Assembly (NCBI GenBank): GCA_030247885.1
Contig: JAPDRO010000001.1
Location: 1,984,001-2,048,000, forward strand
Source: Taxawa tesnikishii (nom. ined.)
Lineage: Eukaryota > Ascomycota > Dothideomycetes > Dothideales
DNA: 64,000 nucleotides
Reading direction: 5' to 3'
A program made the position numbers and the translations under genes. A model generated the notes under the pieces. That model was not told the origin of the DNA. It did no database searches and worked only from the letters and a program-made list of their open reading frames with translations. Positions 47,284 through 58,309 of this stretch are shown here, piece after piece (position 1 is the stretch's first letter; each line of letters begins with the position of its first letter).

Positions 47284-48361
47284 TTAGGCGAGCTTTCCTG
47301 GCACGAATGGATGTCCTGCTGTCAACCCTCCACAAACGGCCCACGCTTGACCGTTAACGTAGCTTGCTTCGTCGGAACCGAGGAACAAGGCGACTCTAGC
47401 GACCTCGTCGGCCACGGCACCTCTTTGCAAGGGGTTCAGCTGGCCAATTTTCCTCTCCGTGCCCCTCTGCCTTGCCATCTCGTACATCTTGCTAGTCATG
47501 CCTGTTTCGATGACGCCAGGACAGATAGCATTGCAGCGAATACCGGTGCCGGACAGTTGATATGCAGACGTTTGCATGATCGATATCACGGCAGCCTTGG
47601 AGGCTGAATAGTCCGTTGGGCCGGCATTTGAACGCAGTCCAGCTGCTGATGCTGTTGCGATTATCGAGCCCGAGGGGTATTTCTTTTCGGCTGATGTGAC
47701 GAGCATGGCGCGCGAGGCATGCTTGGCCGCAAGGAAGACGCTGAAAACGATTCGTGTCAGCGATCAGGTCAACAATCACAAACGCTGGCAAACGGTGAGC
47801 GGACTGCGGCTTTACCTCAGTGCATTCGTCTTCATGACTTGCATGAATTCATCCCCGGATGCTTCGTATATCCTCTTCTGACTGATGTTGATCCCCGCGT
47901 TTGCGAAGAAGATGTCCAACCGCCCGTACTTCTCCAACGCTTCGTCTACAACCGCTTTCACCTGCGCTTCGTCCCCGGCGTCCAACTGCCGAACGTGAAC
48001 CTCGACTTGCGGGTACAGAGATGCCAACTCCCGCTTGTGCACCTCGAGGAATTGCGTGCTATAGTCGCAGATGAAGATGGCTTTGGCGCCGTTGTGGGCG
48101 TATTGGTGTGCGCTCGCTCGCCCAATGCCGAGCGGGGAGTTGGTGCCGGTTACGATGACCACTTTGCCTTTTACGCGTCTGGAATTGTGGGAGGTTAGTG
48201 AGGAGGTCGGAAGGTAGCTGACAGGTCCCTACCTACGGGCCAGCCGAGTCGCCTGCGATTCTGGGGATCTTGGAGATGTTCTCAAAGGTTCCTGGGTCGA
48301 CGCGGGGAACGGCGAGCTGTTCCGAGAGCTGCTCGAGGCGTTTCTTCGGGACTCCTGACAT
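47284..48361 (-). CDS. short-chain dehydrogenase/reductase
   Basis: Exons 48361-48237, 48178-47816 and 47740-47284 give 314 residues, intact. About 45 residues precede the Rossmann fold. Classical SDR motifs: the cofactor loop TGTNSPLGIGR, FANAGI, the active-site SAAG and YSASK (Tyr-x3-Lys), and CNAICPGVIETGM. The acidic Asp in FICDYS after the second strand suggests NAD rather than NADP. The substrate is unknown. It shares a 721-base divergent upstream region with the amidohydrolase at 49083, so the two may be expressed together. Confidence 0.9.
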
Positions 48362-49082
48362 GGTGACCGGCTGGTTCGAGACTGCAATTGGCTAAGTTGA
48401 TAGAGAGTATGAAATCGAGTGGGTTTGAGAAGAAGCAGGCGCCGGGAGGAATACAGTCAAGCATGTGAGATCTGATGGTGAGCATGGCCGAGCTTGAATA
48501 CTTCCCCGCAAAATGCGATGCGGAGAAGATGCCGAGGCACGGAGTTCAGTTCACTTGCCCTGTGCGGCTCTTTTCGTATCAGCAGCGAGAACCAGGAAGG
48601 TCTCAAGAACTACATTGCTTCGCCCTGTCATGGAGAAGAGCCGTGACCAATACACGGCGAGGACAGAAAGATGCCAGAAACGGGCCTTTGTACCTGTGCT
48701 GCTGAGGTCTGTGACCTGACAACTCCTACCCAAGGGTTGGTTGTCCAAGGAGATGGATACCGTTGTCGACAGGCAGTAATTGTCACCATCAGAGTGCGTC
48801 TCACCTTCCAGTCGCCGCACCTACTACAGGGCTACACGCAACACACTGCCGTTCCCACTGCCTTCCTATATTCTCATCGCGGAAGAACAGGTGGTGATGT
48901 CACTATGCGGGGCTTCGCTAGCATCAGTCCTCAGGGACAGCCGCGTGTCACAACGAGTGAGTGAGTATAATAGTTTGACCATCGCCAAGCGTCTCTAAAG
49001 GTAGTTGTATCCTTTCTCGTGAGCCATCAATCACATCTCTATCACGTCCTTCCAACCTCCGTTTCACAACTCTTCAGCAAAC
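48362..49082. promoter_or_regulatory. divergent promoter, SDR / amidohydrolase
   Basis: 721 bases without a believable coding frame. I see no clear operator repeat. Confidence 0.4.
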
Positions 49083-50038
49083 ATGACGCCTTCTTTGATC
49101 ACGCTGGAAGAGCATTACGTCTCTCACCACATCCGGAGCCAGCAAAGAAAGATCACTATGCCGAGTTCCCTCCACCGCTGGTCAAGAAACTCGAGTCCCT
49201 CGGGGAGACTCGCCTCTCGGACATGGACGCCGGTAGTGTAAACCTGCAAGTGATATCCCACGGGCCGCTCGACGCCAAGCTATCCGGCTGCCGATCTGCA
49301 AACGACGAGTTGGCAGAGGCGTGCAAGAAGAACCCGTCTCGGTTCAAGGGCTTCGCCATGCTGCCCATGATGGATCCCCAAGACGCCGCCGAGGAGCTGA
49401 CCCGCTGCGTCAAGGAGCTCGGTTTCGTCGGTGCTTTGATCAACAACCACCTCAACGGCACATTCTACGACGATGACAAGTTCTGGCCCGTCTTTGAGCG
49501 CGCCGTCGAGCTAGACGTTCCCATCTACATCCATCCGACGTTCGCATCTGATGATATGGCGCCTCACTACAAGGGCAACTTCTCCGACAAGGCGGCCATG
49601 TGGATGAGTATCGCGGGTTGGGGCTGGCATACCGAAACAGGATTGCACGTTTTGAGGTTGTGGAGCAGTGGCCTGTTCGACAAGTATCCAAAACTCAAGA
49701 TCGTAATCGGCCATATGGGGGAGATGTTGCCATTCCAGCTGGATAGGATCGTACCAATGTCGCAGCAGTGGGCCGACAACAAGCGCGATTTGAGGACGGT
49801 GTGGAAGGAGAACATCTGGATCACGACGAGTGGAATGTTCAGTTTGGCGCCGTTGTCGTGTCTGCTCAAGATGTCTCCGATCGACAAGATTATGTATAGC
49901 GTCGACTATCCGTTCAGTGGGAATGAGAAGGGGTTGAAGTTTGTCGAGGAGATGCAGAAGAGTGACATGGTCAGTGACGAAGACTTGGAGCTGATCTGTC
50001 ATGGAAATGCGGAGAAGTTGCTGCGTGTCAAGGTATGA
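49083..50038 (+). CDS. amidohydrolase-2 family decarboxylase/hydrolase
   Basis: Single exon, about 319 residues. The family start MTPSLITLEEHY (metal ligands Glu and His) is in one frame; from about 49131-49146 the protein continues in another frame (KKDHYAEFPPPLVKKL, RLSDMDAGSVNLQVISHGP), so one base seems missing. Further ligands: the His in IYIHPTF, the region VIGHMGEMLPFQLDRI and the Asp in YSVDYPF. This is the ACMSD/2,3-dihydroxybenzoate decarboxylase group, zinc or manganese enzymes of non-oxidative aromatic decarboxylation. The exact substrate is unknown. Starting at the Met at 49019 would lose the metal-binding N-terminus, which is why I prefer 49083. Confidence 0.85.
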
Positions 50039-50748
50039 TTCAGAGGAGATACCATCTGTCGTTGCCATGACATGCTTGATTGTGAGATATAGGAGTATCC
50101 CTATATTCCCTTCGGACTAGCGAACGTGCGATGTATTGAAGTGGCGGACAACGAAGGTTCAGACGAATTGAGACGTCCCGAACGCCAGTCGCCTTGAAGG
50201 GCAAAGAGAAATGCTTGGGTTTCTGTGTACGCATTGCAAAAGCCCCTATCCTAAGATGCGTGATTGGGGGTATAAGTACAAATGCATCCGGCGCCACCTT
50301 GCGCTTGACCCCATTGCTTGTATCGTCTTCATCCAACCCGTTGATCCATTCGCCCCTGCTGATGCATCTCTGCCGTTTCCGAGCACCGTGACATAAGAAA
50401 ACCGACAAGTGTGAAAAGTACGTTCCTCCCTCCATACTTCCTCAAATACGACCACTGAATAACCAAAGCGGTCGTACAGCCCGGAAGCTCTATGCTGAGC
50501 GAATAAGAAAGAAAGAGCACGAGGCATGCTGGCCCCTTTGAGTGAGAGGCTGGATTGTTTGAAGCTCCTCAGGATCTGCCATGGCGAGGCTGTCGTTCTC
50601 TTCCTCTAGAAGATACTGTCATGCAACAGTTCACTGGTGAAGAAGCGTTTGGTTGAGCAGATTCTGGTTGCTGTGCGATGTTGAGTCGTTCGCAAATATT
50701 GGTTCTCGTAGTAGCAGCATCAGGAAGATGTGGACGAGGGAGGTACAA
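50039..50748. other. convergent 3' region
   Basis: 710 bases between the amidohydrolase and the DUF7918-type gene, no convincing frame. Confidence 0.5.
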
Positions 50749-52726
50749 TCACAATTCCTCGTCGGAATCCACCTTCTGCTGTGCTGGCGCTGCGGTGTTC
50801 TGAGGAGTTATGGAAGATTGAGCAGGCGCAGATTGTGTTGACTCAATTTGAGCGGACGCTCCAGCAGGATTGGTGGCCCCAAGGATGTTCGCATCTAGAC
50901 CGGACATGCTAGCACGTTGGCGTTTGAACGGGCTGCCGACGCTCGATTCTGCGCCTTCCAGCTTCAGTTTCGGCGAGGGGCTTCTGCTGGTGTGCCCGCA
51001 TTTGCAGCCAGGGAGTCGATTGACTGCGGTGTGTCGGCGGTTGGAGAGTCGGTAGATTTGACATGTGGCGATTTCTTGGTTGCCGAATCTGTAAGTGGCT
51101 CTGCAGAGTGCTGACGCTTGAGCTATACTGATTGTAAGCATTGCGAACAGATCTATCGAGAAGAGGTGGGAACGTACCTTGATCTTACGCACGCCTTCGG
51201 CAACCTCTTCTTGCTTGCGTGCATCTTCTGGAGACAGGAGGTGGCCATTTTCGTCCTTGGCGTCGGCGTCCTCCACATCGTCTCGGGCTCGCTCATTGTC
51301 GTCGTCATCATCGCTATCCATAGCGTCTGGATCGGCCCTAGAGCTTTTGCGAGAGCCAGCGTTGTCGCGATAGCCCGAGAAGCCCACGGTGCCGTACTTG
51401 TTCAGTGGGCCTAGCTTGGAGAAGTCAGTCGTCACAGACTTCCGCTTGACAGATGCGGGCGTAGTGTGCGTGGATGATGAAGCGAGAATGCCCATCTTCT
51501 GCAGTTGTTCTAAAACCATGATGTCAGTAATGTTTTGATTTAGTGAAGCATCAAAGAAACTTACTTTCACCGCGGTAGAGAAATGTGAAAACAGCATACG
51601 GGGAGTCTGGAGGGTCGATCCCCGTTACGGTTTGCGTACTGATGGTCTTAGGGTCGAGCGTCTTTGGTTTTGCGAAACTGGTGGTATGGTCGATGTCTTC
51701 GTCTCCACCACCGGAGCCGCCGTTTTGGTCGTTGCCTTCGTCGTCGTCGTGAGCGTCGAACTGCGGAGAGTACTCGCCTCGCTTGATTTCTCCAGATGCA
51801 AGAACTCTGAAAAGCGCAACCTTGATTTGTCCAGCAGCTTCTGGCTGAGGAGGCTCATCTTCAGAATCGGAATCAGAGGACAGAAGGCTCTCATCGTTCT
51901 GCACGACGTCCGTCGGAGAATTCCTGTCTTCGCCATAGCGCAGCACGCCGTTCCTGCCGAAGCCTGGCTTCTTGTCTCCCATCTCATCGTCGCTGTCGTG
52001 CTCTTCCTTCTTCTTTCGCCTCTTCTTCTCCAATCTCGCCTGTCTCTTCTCGATACGGGCAGCTTTGTCCTTGCCCTGTATGTCCAAGCCATTCAACCAG
52101 CGCTCCAGGCCAACTTCTCTGAACAAGAATTCCCGCTCCGCAAGACCGCCTCCTTCTGACTCTGGCACACTGACCCATCTTGAGTTCACCCAAGTCTCTT
52201 CGCCTCTCCGGAGCAATGTTGCAACCTCCTCCTTTGCACGTCCGTCGAAGTAGATGTATGCCGCAATGGTTTCGTTTGGTGATGAAGTACGAGGTACGTA
52301 AGGTGGTATGACCGGACCGTACTTTCCGCGCTCGCCAAACGAGCCTGGTAGACCGCCAACTATTCTTCCTTGAGGGTTTGGGTCTTCAGCTGTTGGCTTC
52401 GGGGTGGAGTAGGGAACTTTAAGACCCGGTGTGAGGAGAGTGATGGATACTGCAAAGGTGGACTGCTCAGGCTTTCCGGTAACTGAATCGGCGGGCACTT
52501 TAGCTGGTGGAACAGGGATGTAGGAGGTGATTCGATTGAACTTGGATTGCTTCTGTATAGAATACTCTGGTAAAGGTCCGTCTGGGGTGTGGATGCTCAC
52601 CGCCAGGCCCTTGAAGCAAGGCATGTCGGTGTGCTTGATTCTTGGAAATTGTCCGGCTGGAGGTGTGTGTAGGTAGAGGGGAGGGGGAGAAACGTCTTCA
52701 GTACGAAGCGTGGTAGTGACGATCAC
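50749..52726 (-). CDS. DUF7918-type fungal protein
   Basis: Exons 52726-51565, 51509-51178 and 51122-50749; about 622 residues. The N-terminal half (MPCFKGLAVSIHTPDGPLPE, AAYIYFDGRAKEEVATLLRR, WVNSRWVSVPESEGGGL) looks like the fungal DUF7918 domain as I recall it. It is followed by a very basic coiled segment (RIEKRQARLEKKRRKKKEE), acidic stretches, and a conserved FRVLASGEIKRGEY. The C-terminal half is low-complexity with Asp/Ser blocks and ends KVDSDEEL. The basic and acidic segments suggest a nuclear or RNA/chromatin-linked protein, which is inference only. One base is missing near 50975-50995 in exon 3. Confidence 0.7.
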
Positions 52727-53309
52727 CTTGCTCTTTCATACACTCATTCAACACCGGGGACTGACGAGGAGCTAAGGTAGGTACTATTTCTAGCAACGTC
52801 GCCCAGGGTTGCTGTACGGCTTCGGAAGAGGATAGACGTTGTGTAGCACAAGGTGTAGCGCAGGCCTTCCGTGGCAGGCAGTAGCGGGGGTTTTCTGGTG
52901 CTGGAGTTGCTGGTCTTGGTTGGAGCGTGCGACGGGTTTCTCTGTTCGCTGTCGGAGAATATCAGTCGCTCTAATCACGGGATAATGCTGTGCATGCACA
53001 TGTGGTGAAGAGAGTATGGACATGTCCTGCGGGTCGATCACAAGCCAAGGAGATGCGGCTAATCGACGATCAAGGAAATGCGCAAATGCAAGCCCCATAC
53101 GCGTCCATGATGCACATGAGCTAACCCACAATCAGTAACTGCCACCGCATAGAACCCCTCTATAGGTCCAGCTACGTCTTAGCGTACTTGTGTAACACAA
53201 CATGGCCTCACAATATTTAACCTTTGCATTTTGTTTGTCTAATCTGGTTGTATATACATGTGTATATGCATGGACGACCTGCTATCCCTGCTTGACCTTG
53301 GTGTCGAGC
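52727..53309. other. upstream of the DUF7918-type gene
   Basis: 583 bases; borders the 3' end of the aldolase gene. No coding frame I trust. An AT-rich patch (tatatacatgtgtatatgc) lies near 53251-53269. Confidence 0.45.
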
Positions 53310-54298
53310 TCAGAAACTCCGCTCAATCTCTCCCATTTCAGCCATCGTTGCCCTGATGTTCTTCTTGCTGCCCTCAGTAACTGGCTCGTATGGATGTCTT
53401 GGTTCCAACTTCTTCTCCGCTCCCTCAATTCCCGCCTCAGCTGCGGAATAGCACGCAACGGCATACTTTGTCGAGGCAATACCGCTCTTGCATGGACTCT
53501 CCGCCGACGCTGCTTTCTGCTGCAGTTCCATCGCTTCATCGAACTATCCCTTCGTGTACAAGTCGTAGATTTTCGAAGTTGTCTTGGGAAAGATGTTCGC
53601 GAAAGCTGCAATACACCCTGCGCTGCCTGATGCCAAGCCACCGATCAAGAAATCTGACTGTCCACCAAAAATTGCAAATTCATTTGGCCGGAACGTAGCT
53701 ACCAGTCTGGTAATCTTTCCAACGGACGCGCAAGTGAGCTTCACGCCCACAACGTTCGATTTGCCGCTGGCAGATGCGGATTCGCGGACAGTCGCGGTCA
53801 TGGTCTCCGAATCGAGGTCGACTCCGTTGCACACGCCGGGGAAGTTGTAGATGACCACTGGAAGAGGACACTTGGCAGCTACTTGGGAGAAGAATCGCTT
53901 TACAACACCCATGCTTGTTGCCTTTCCGGAATACGCTGGTAGCAGCACAAGGACATAGTCAGCACCTGCGGCAGCCGCATCTCGTGCAAATTCAAGAGAT
54001 TGCTTGGTCGAATGAGCTCCCACTCCTGCCATGAGAGGAAAGTCTGGTCCAACGGCTGATCGGGCAGTCGCGACCAACTGGTAGCGTTCTTCGCGGGTAA
54101 GAAGAAGAAAGGCTTCTGAATTCGTGCCTAGGATAACGAGACCGGCAAGCCCAGTGTTAGATAGGTAGGAAAAGTATTGTGTTTGGGCATGGAGATCAAT
54201 GGAATCGTTCTCGTGGTTGAAAAAGGTGACTGCTGGACACCAAACCCCGGACGGGGAATGCGTGGCTTAAAGGTGACTTGAGGTCCTTGGGCGCCCAT
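53310..54298 (-). CDS. DHDPS-family aldolase (4-hydroxy-2-oxoglutarate aldolase-like), in-frame stop
   Basis: About 330 residues from the Met at 54298 if read to 53310. Class I aldolase of the DHDPS/NAL family: ILGTNSEAFLLTREERYQLV, PLMAGVGAHSTKQ, the Tyr in VVIYNFPGVCNG, the Schiff-base Lys in VVGVKLTC, and IFGGQSDFLIGGLASGSAGC. Fungal members are often annotated as dihydrodipicolinate synthase although fungi do not use that lysine pathway; HOGA1 and pyrroline-4-hydroxy-2-carboxylate deaminase belong here. A missing base by a C4 run (+ strand, 54245-54248) breaks the N-terminus. A TAG at 53544-53546 ends the open frame, yet the same frame continues 78 codons with family-like sequence (FDEAMELQQKAASAESPCK) to the TGA at 53310. 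Truncating mutation, error or read-through. Confidence 0.8.
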
Positions 54299-54431
54299 TT
54301 GAATTGGTGAATCTGTTTGACTGGGTGGTGGTTGGGAAGATGGTGTTAACAGCTGCAGAACAAGTAATGGCGAAGAGCGTTATATGTGAACAATTCGAAA
54401 GCGCCTGCCTCCCGTTTCTCGCGAAGGAGAA

Positions 54432-55495
54432 GTGGAGGTCGAGCGAGATTCGGGACGAGATCCGGTTCTCGATGGTCCAGAGATGATCTTCTCCAATAGG
54501 ACGATGTCGTCTGGCAGTAGTCTGGAAGACCTCGGAGCAATCCCTGCACCGAGTTTTGGTGACCTCGTGACGCGGTGTCATGTCATCTTTGCAATGGTAA
54601 GACTTCCTGGTAACCGTGGGGAAGAGCAGAGGTAACGTTCTGAGCCCCTTCCAGGTTGCCGACGATGCCGTTCTCGAAGAGTTAGTCCAACAAGCTGTGG
54701 AAGGCGGCAAATCTCTGTCTGGCAAGATATTTGTGGACAGCTCAACGGTGCATCCAGACACGGTCAACAACTTGTCAGCATTACTCTCAAAGCACCAAGC
54801 AAGCTTTCTCTCAGCTCCAGTTTTCGGCGGACCTGCTATTGCCATCCCAGGAAAACTTGTGGTAGCTATTGTTGGTCCTAAATCTGCGTGCGGTATTGTT
54901 GAGCCTTACATCCAAGATGTCATCGGAAAGAATAGTATTGTCTGTGGAGAGGATGCTCAGAATGCATCTATGCTGAAGATCGCTGGGTAAGCCTCATTTG
55001 CCCTATGAGGTGAGACTAGTCGCCATGCTGAATTGCCTTATCCAGCAATATTGTCACGCTCAATCTTATGGAAGCCGTTGGCGAAGCCCAGGTGTTTGCC
55101 GAGCAGACAGGTCTCGAAACTGGACCTATGGAAGAGTTGATCACAGATGCCTTCGGTCCAGTGGCAGGAGGTTATTCCCAGAGGTACTGTGCGTTCGCAA
55201 CCCTTGAGTCACCCAGAAGCTAAGCAGCAGCAGAATGACCAGTGGAACATACGCTCCGCCTTTGAACAAACGGCCGGAATTTGGAGTATCTCTCTCTATC
55301 AAAGACGCCACCTATGCCCTTGACATTGCTGCAGAATGCAAAGTCAAGCTGCCCGCTCTTGGAATTGTGGACAGGAATATGAAAGCGGCCCAAGAGCAGC
55401 ACGGAGAATGCCTCGATTGCAGCTCGATCTATGGCGCTCTACGCTCGGAGGCTGGGCTTAGTTTCTGGAACGAGAAGAGTCGTCAAGGGAACTGA
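54432..55495 (+). CDS. beta-hydroxyacid dehydrogenase (HIBADH/glyoxylate reductase family), N-terminus missing
   Basis: Exons (?)-54596, 54655-54986, 55046-55183 and 55234-55495, all in phase. Visible family parts: MIFSNRTM, HVIFAMVADDAVLEELV, the substrate loop GKIFVDSSTVHPDT, APVFGGPAIAIPGKLV, the catalytic Lys in MLKIAGNIVTLNLMEAVGEA, and the C-terminal helical domain (LSIKDATYALDIAAECKV). The first Rossmann motif GxGxxG, which should begin the protein, cannot be found in the roughly 130 bases between here and the divergent aldolase start, so the N-terminus is truncated or too changed to see. The family reduces or oxidises small 3-hydroxyacids, including glyoxylate and semialdehydes. Confidence 0.75.
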
Positions 55496-55913
55496 TGAGC
55501 GATCAGCGGAGGGCTCTTTCCATGATAATGCGGCAACACACCGCCTTTTTTTCTTTCTATAGACATGGCGATAGATATCGATCAGCGTTCCGCAAGAGAT
55601 GAGTACACTACATCCACATAGATTTCCTTTTTGACGACGAAACATGCACAGTCATCTGAATGCCAAAGCAGGATATCTTGGTCGTGTAGGGTAATCACTG
55701 TTCCATCTTCGGATCACCTCCCGGATCTTCGGTTACCAGTCCGAGGTGATATGTCTGAAAGGAGCAGCGGTTGCAAGGAGAGAGTTATCCAATGAGCAAA
55801 GTCAATAAGACTCAAGTGCCGTACAGAACGGATCACCCAAATCAGAACACACAGTGGGATTTTCTCTTCCATCTCTTGGATAACCAACTTCTTTTGAATT
55901 CCGCTCGGATAGG
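55496..55913. other. intergenic
   Basis: 418 bases between the dehydrogenase stop and the aminotransferase start; would hold the latter's promoter. Nothing else seen. Confidence 0.45.
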
Positions 55914-57184
55914 ATGACTCTGCGTACGGCCATGTCGCCCATGGATGGTGAATCTTGGTCCCACCCGATGCCATCCTTGCCCTGACGGCTCAATATCTCG
56001 CTGACCCTTCCCCGAACAAAGTCAACCTTGGCCAGGGTACATACCGTGACGATCAGAGCCAGCCACGGGTTCTTCCCTCCGTCCAAGGGAGCCGAGAGAT
56101 GCTCATCTCGCAAGGTCTTAACCATGAACACTTACCTATCCTTGGTCTTCAGGACTTCCGAACAAGAGCAGCTGAAGTCGTACTTGGTCCCGAGCTTGCC
56201 GCACAGAATGAAAAGGTCTGCAAAAGTCTCTTGCGTTTTGCTAGAGATGATCTGACGGTTTGCTCGCAGCTTTCCATATGTCAGAGCTTGTCCGGGACAG
56301 GCGCGCTGCATCTCGCGCGACTACTAACAAGAGCATGCCGCAGCCCTCTTCCAAAGGTGTATATTCCCGAACCAACCTGGCCCAACCATCATCAAGTGTT
56401 CTCTTCGTTGGCATTCAAGTGCCAGTCATTTCCCTATTGTCTTCGACGCAGTATACCTCGGCTTCAATTCGGGAAACATCGAAGAGGATACATTCGCCAT
56501 TCGCTATTTCATCGGTGAGCTACAGCTGGAAGCGGGTGTTTGTGTGTCGTTCGCAAAAAAATGGGCCTTTACGGTATGTAACTCGGATCAAATTACCACA
56601 GAGTTCTGGACGCTGAAAAGGCGGAAGGCGAGCGTGTCGGATGCTTTGTCGTGGCTTCGAACAGTTCGTCGGTTGCCACTAACACACAGCCAATGCTTGA
56701 GATGCTTCAGAGATCCGAAGTTTCCAATCCACCTGCATTTGGTGCCAAGGTTGCAAGCACTGTGTTGGGGAACAATGACTTGAGGAAGGCGTGGTATGCG
56801 GACCCTGTGACCATGAGCGGCCGAATCCGCTTCATGAGAGAGACGCTGCATGACCTGTTGGTTGCTTCTGGTCAGATGGCTTCGAGCCCGCTATCCACTG
56901 TGAAAAGCATCTAATATGAGCAGGAACACCTGGTACGTAGGGTCATTTGAAGCAGCAGACCGGGATGTTTGGGTTCCCGGGCTTGTCGCCCGAAGTAGTC
57001 ACGAAACTCAGAGGTAAGTGTTGGTGACCGAACACCAACTCAGAAGTGGTAGTGCTTACGCCCTCGCCCAGTGGAAAACCACATCTACACGGCGAGCAAT
57101 TCCCAAATCTCAATTGCAGGGCTGAACTCGAACAACGCTGAGTACGTGGCTCGGTCCATCAAAGACTTGGCATCGGGTAGGTAG
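55914..57184 (+). pseudogene. aspartate aminotransferase, damaged copy
   Basis: Exons 55914-56215, 56270-56573, 56628-56870, 56924-57013 and 57072-57184. Class I PLP aminotransferase, cytosolic AspAT type: VPPDAILALTAQYLADPSPN, VNLGQGTYRDD, SLSGTGALHLARLL, VYIPEPTWPNHHQVF, DAVYLGFNSG, the PLP-Lys region VSFAKK followed (in the shifted frame) by MGLYG, MSGRIRFMRETL and TGMFGFPGLSPEVV, ending VENHIYTASNSQIS. The segment that should lie between QSFPY and FDAVYLGF, about 60 residues including the HNPTG motif, is absent. The two sides share the short sequence TTCCCTAT, so the deletion looks like a microhomology event. A TAG at 56938-56940 replaces the Trp usual at that place. One-base breaks occur near 55953, 56430 and in an A7 run at 56564-56570. 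Non-functional unless the assembly is wrong. Confidence 0.8.
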
Positions 57185-57323
57185 CCGATGGCATTCGGAC
57201 TCATCTGAAGCAAAGCGGTCGGGTGCAACATGCAGGAGAGCCCCATGAGCGAAGTGTAAAGAGGAAGTAAAGATCGAACGTATCAAATACCACACCGTCC
57301 GAGATTCCAACTTACGCCTGACC

Positions 57324-58216
57324 ATGGAACAACAGTCCTTGATACGTCCCCGGAGTAATCGCCTGTGGGAACTGTTGGCAGGAGATGTTACTGCTGCAGC
57401 AGTCTCTGCAACACTGGTTGCCCCTATAGTAACAGTTATCGATAGGTCAGTCAGGCGCTGAGCGATCGAGCAATATCGAGCTGTTAACCTTATCGCAGAG
57501 CCATCGTCGAGCAGGCTTCGTATAGAGAGCCAATCCTTCGAGGCCTCAGTCGTCATGCTCTCTCTATTCTCAGACAACCTACCAGGTTCTTCCTCTCGCG
57601 GCCGTTCGGTATTGTTTGGTCGCTCTATGCTGCGACATATGCGGTCGCAAACACGACGGACACCTGTTGCGCAAGGCTGAACACCCACCATGGCGGTAGC
57701 ATGGTTTTCGCGTCGACATTCCTAGTCAACGTGCCGCTCGGGGTGTGGAAAGATGTCCGCTTCGCTCAGATGTTCGGCAGTGACAGGTCTGGGTCCAGTC
57801 CGTCAAAGACCGCTGCGGCAGGGCTTCCGATGCCAAAGCTCAGGCCCTCACGGTCCGCAACGGCGACATTTCTCATCCGGGACGCGATTACCATCTTCGG
57901 CTCTTTCACCCTGGCGCCACGACTATCAGCGTCTATCCCAGACAGCTTGGTCTCGAGCCCGCAGGCACAGATTGTCATCACTCAATTGACTGTGCCCGCT
58001 TTGACGCAGTTAGCGGCTACACCGCTGCATCTCCTCGGCTTGGATCTATGCAATCGACCCTATCGTTTACCTTGGTCTGACAGACTCGTGCGTACTCGAC
58101 GCTCCTTACCATCGACAACGGTGGTGCGTTGTATTCGTATTCTTCCCGCTTTCGGTTTTGGATGCCTTACGAATACGGAACTCCGGGAGACTTTACACAA
58201 GCGGGTCGGGCAATGA
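57324..58216 (+). CDS. conserved orphan with possible membrane helices
   Basis: Exons 57324-57445 and 57499-58216 (53-base intron GTCAGT..GCAG) give 279 residues, intact while its neighbours are damaged. Starts MEQQSLIRPRSNRLWELL, then AGDVTAAAVSATLVAPIVTV, a positively charged stretch (LRQPTRFFLSRPFGIVWSLY), VFASTFLVNVPLGVWKDVRF and ATFLIRDAITIFGSFTLAPR. The layout of short amphipathic or hydrophobic helices separated by basic loops recalls inner mitochondrial membrane proteins with weak likeness to carriers. I recall similar uncharacterised fungal proteins but no function. Its place between aminotransferase and P5C reductase makes a transport role for the same pathway conceivable; that is inference. 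Confidence 0.65.
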
Positions 58217-58309
58217 TATGCATTAGATGGGACTGCGCATTTGGTTGACCTAGAAACGAAATAAATTTATATGGTTGATAGACGCGTCGAAACTCTCGTT
58301 TTTGGTGAT

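Noticed and set aside
53251-53269. The tatatacatg..tatatgc patch as a promoter or insertion end
   Set aside because: Short AT-rich palindromic sequence with no matching partner and no gene placed to use it.
54267-54845. 192-codon minus-strand frame across the aldolase/dehydrogenase junction
   Set aside because: Lies antisense to dehydrogenase exons that splice in phase and match a family.
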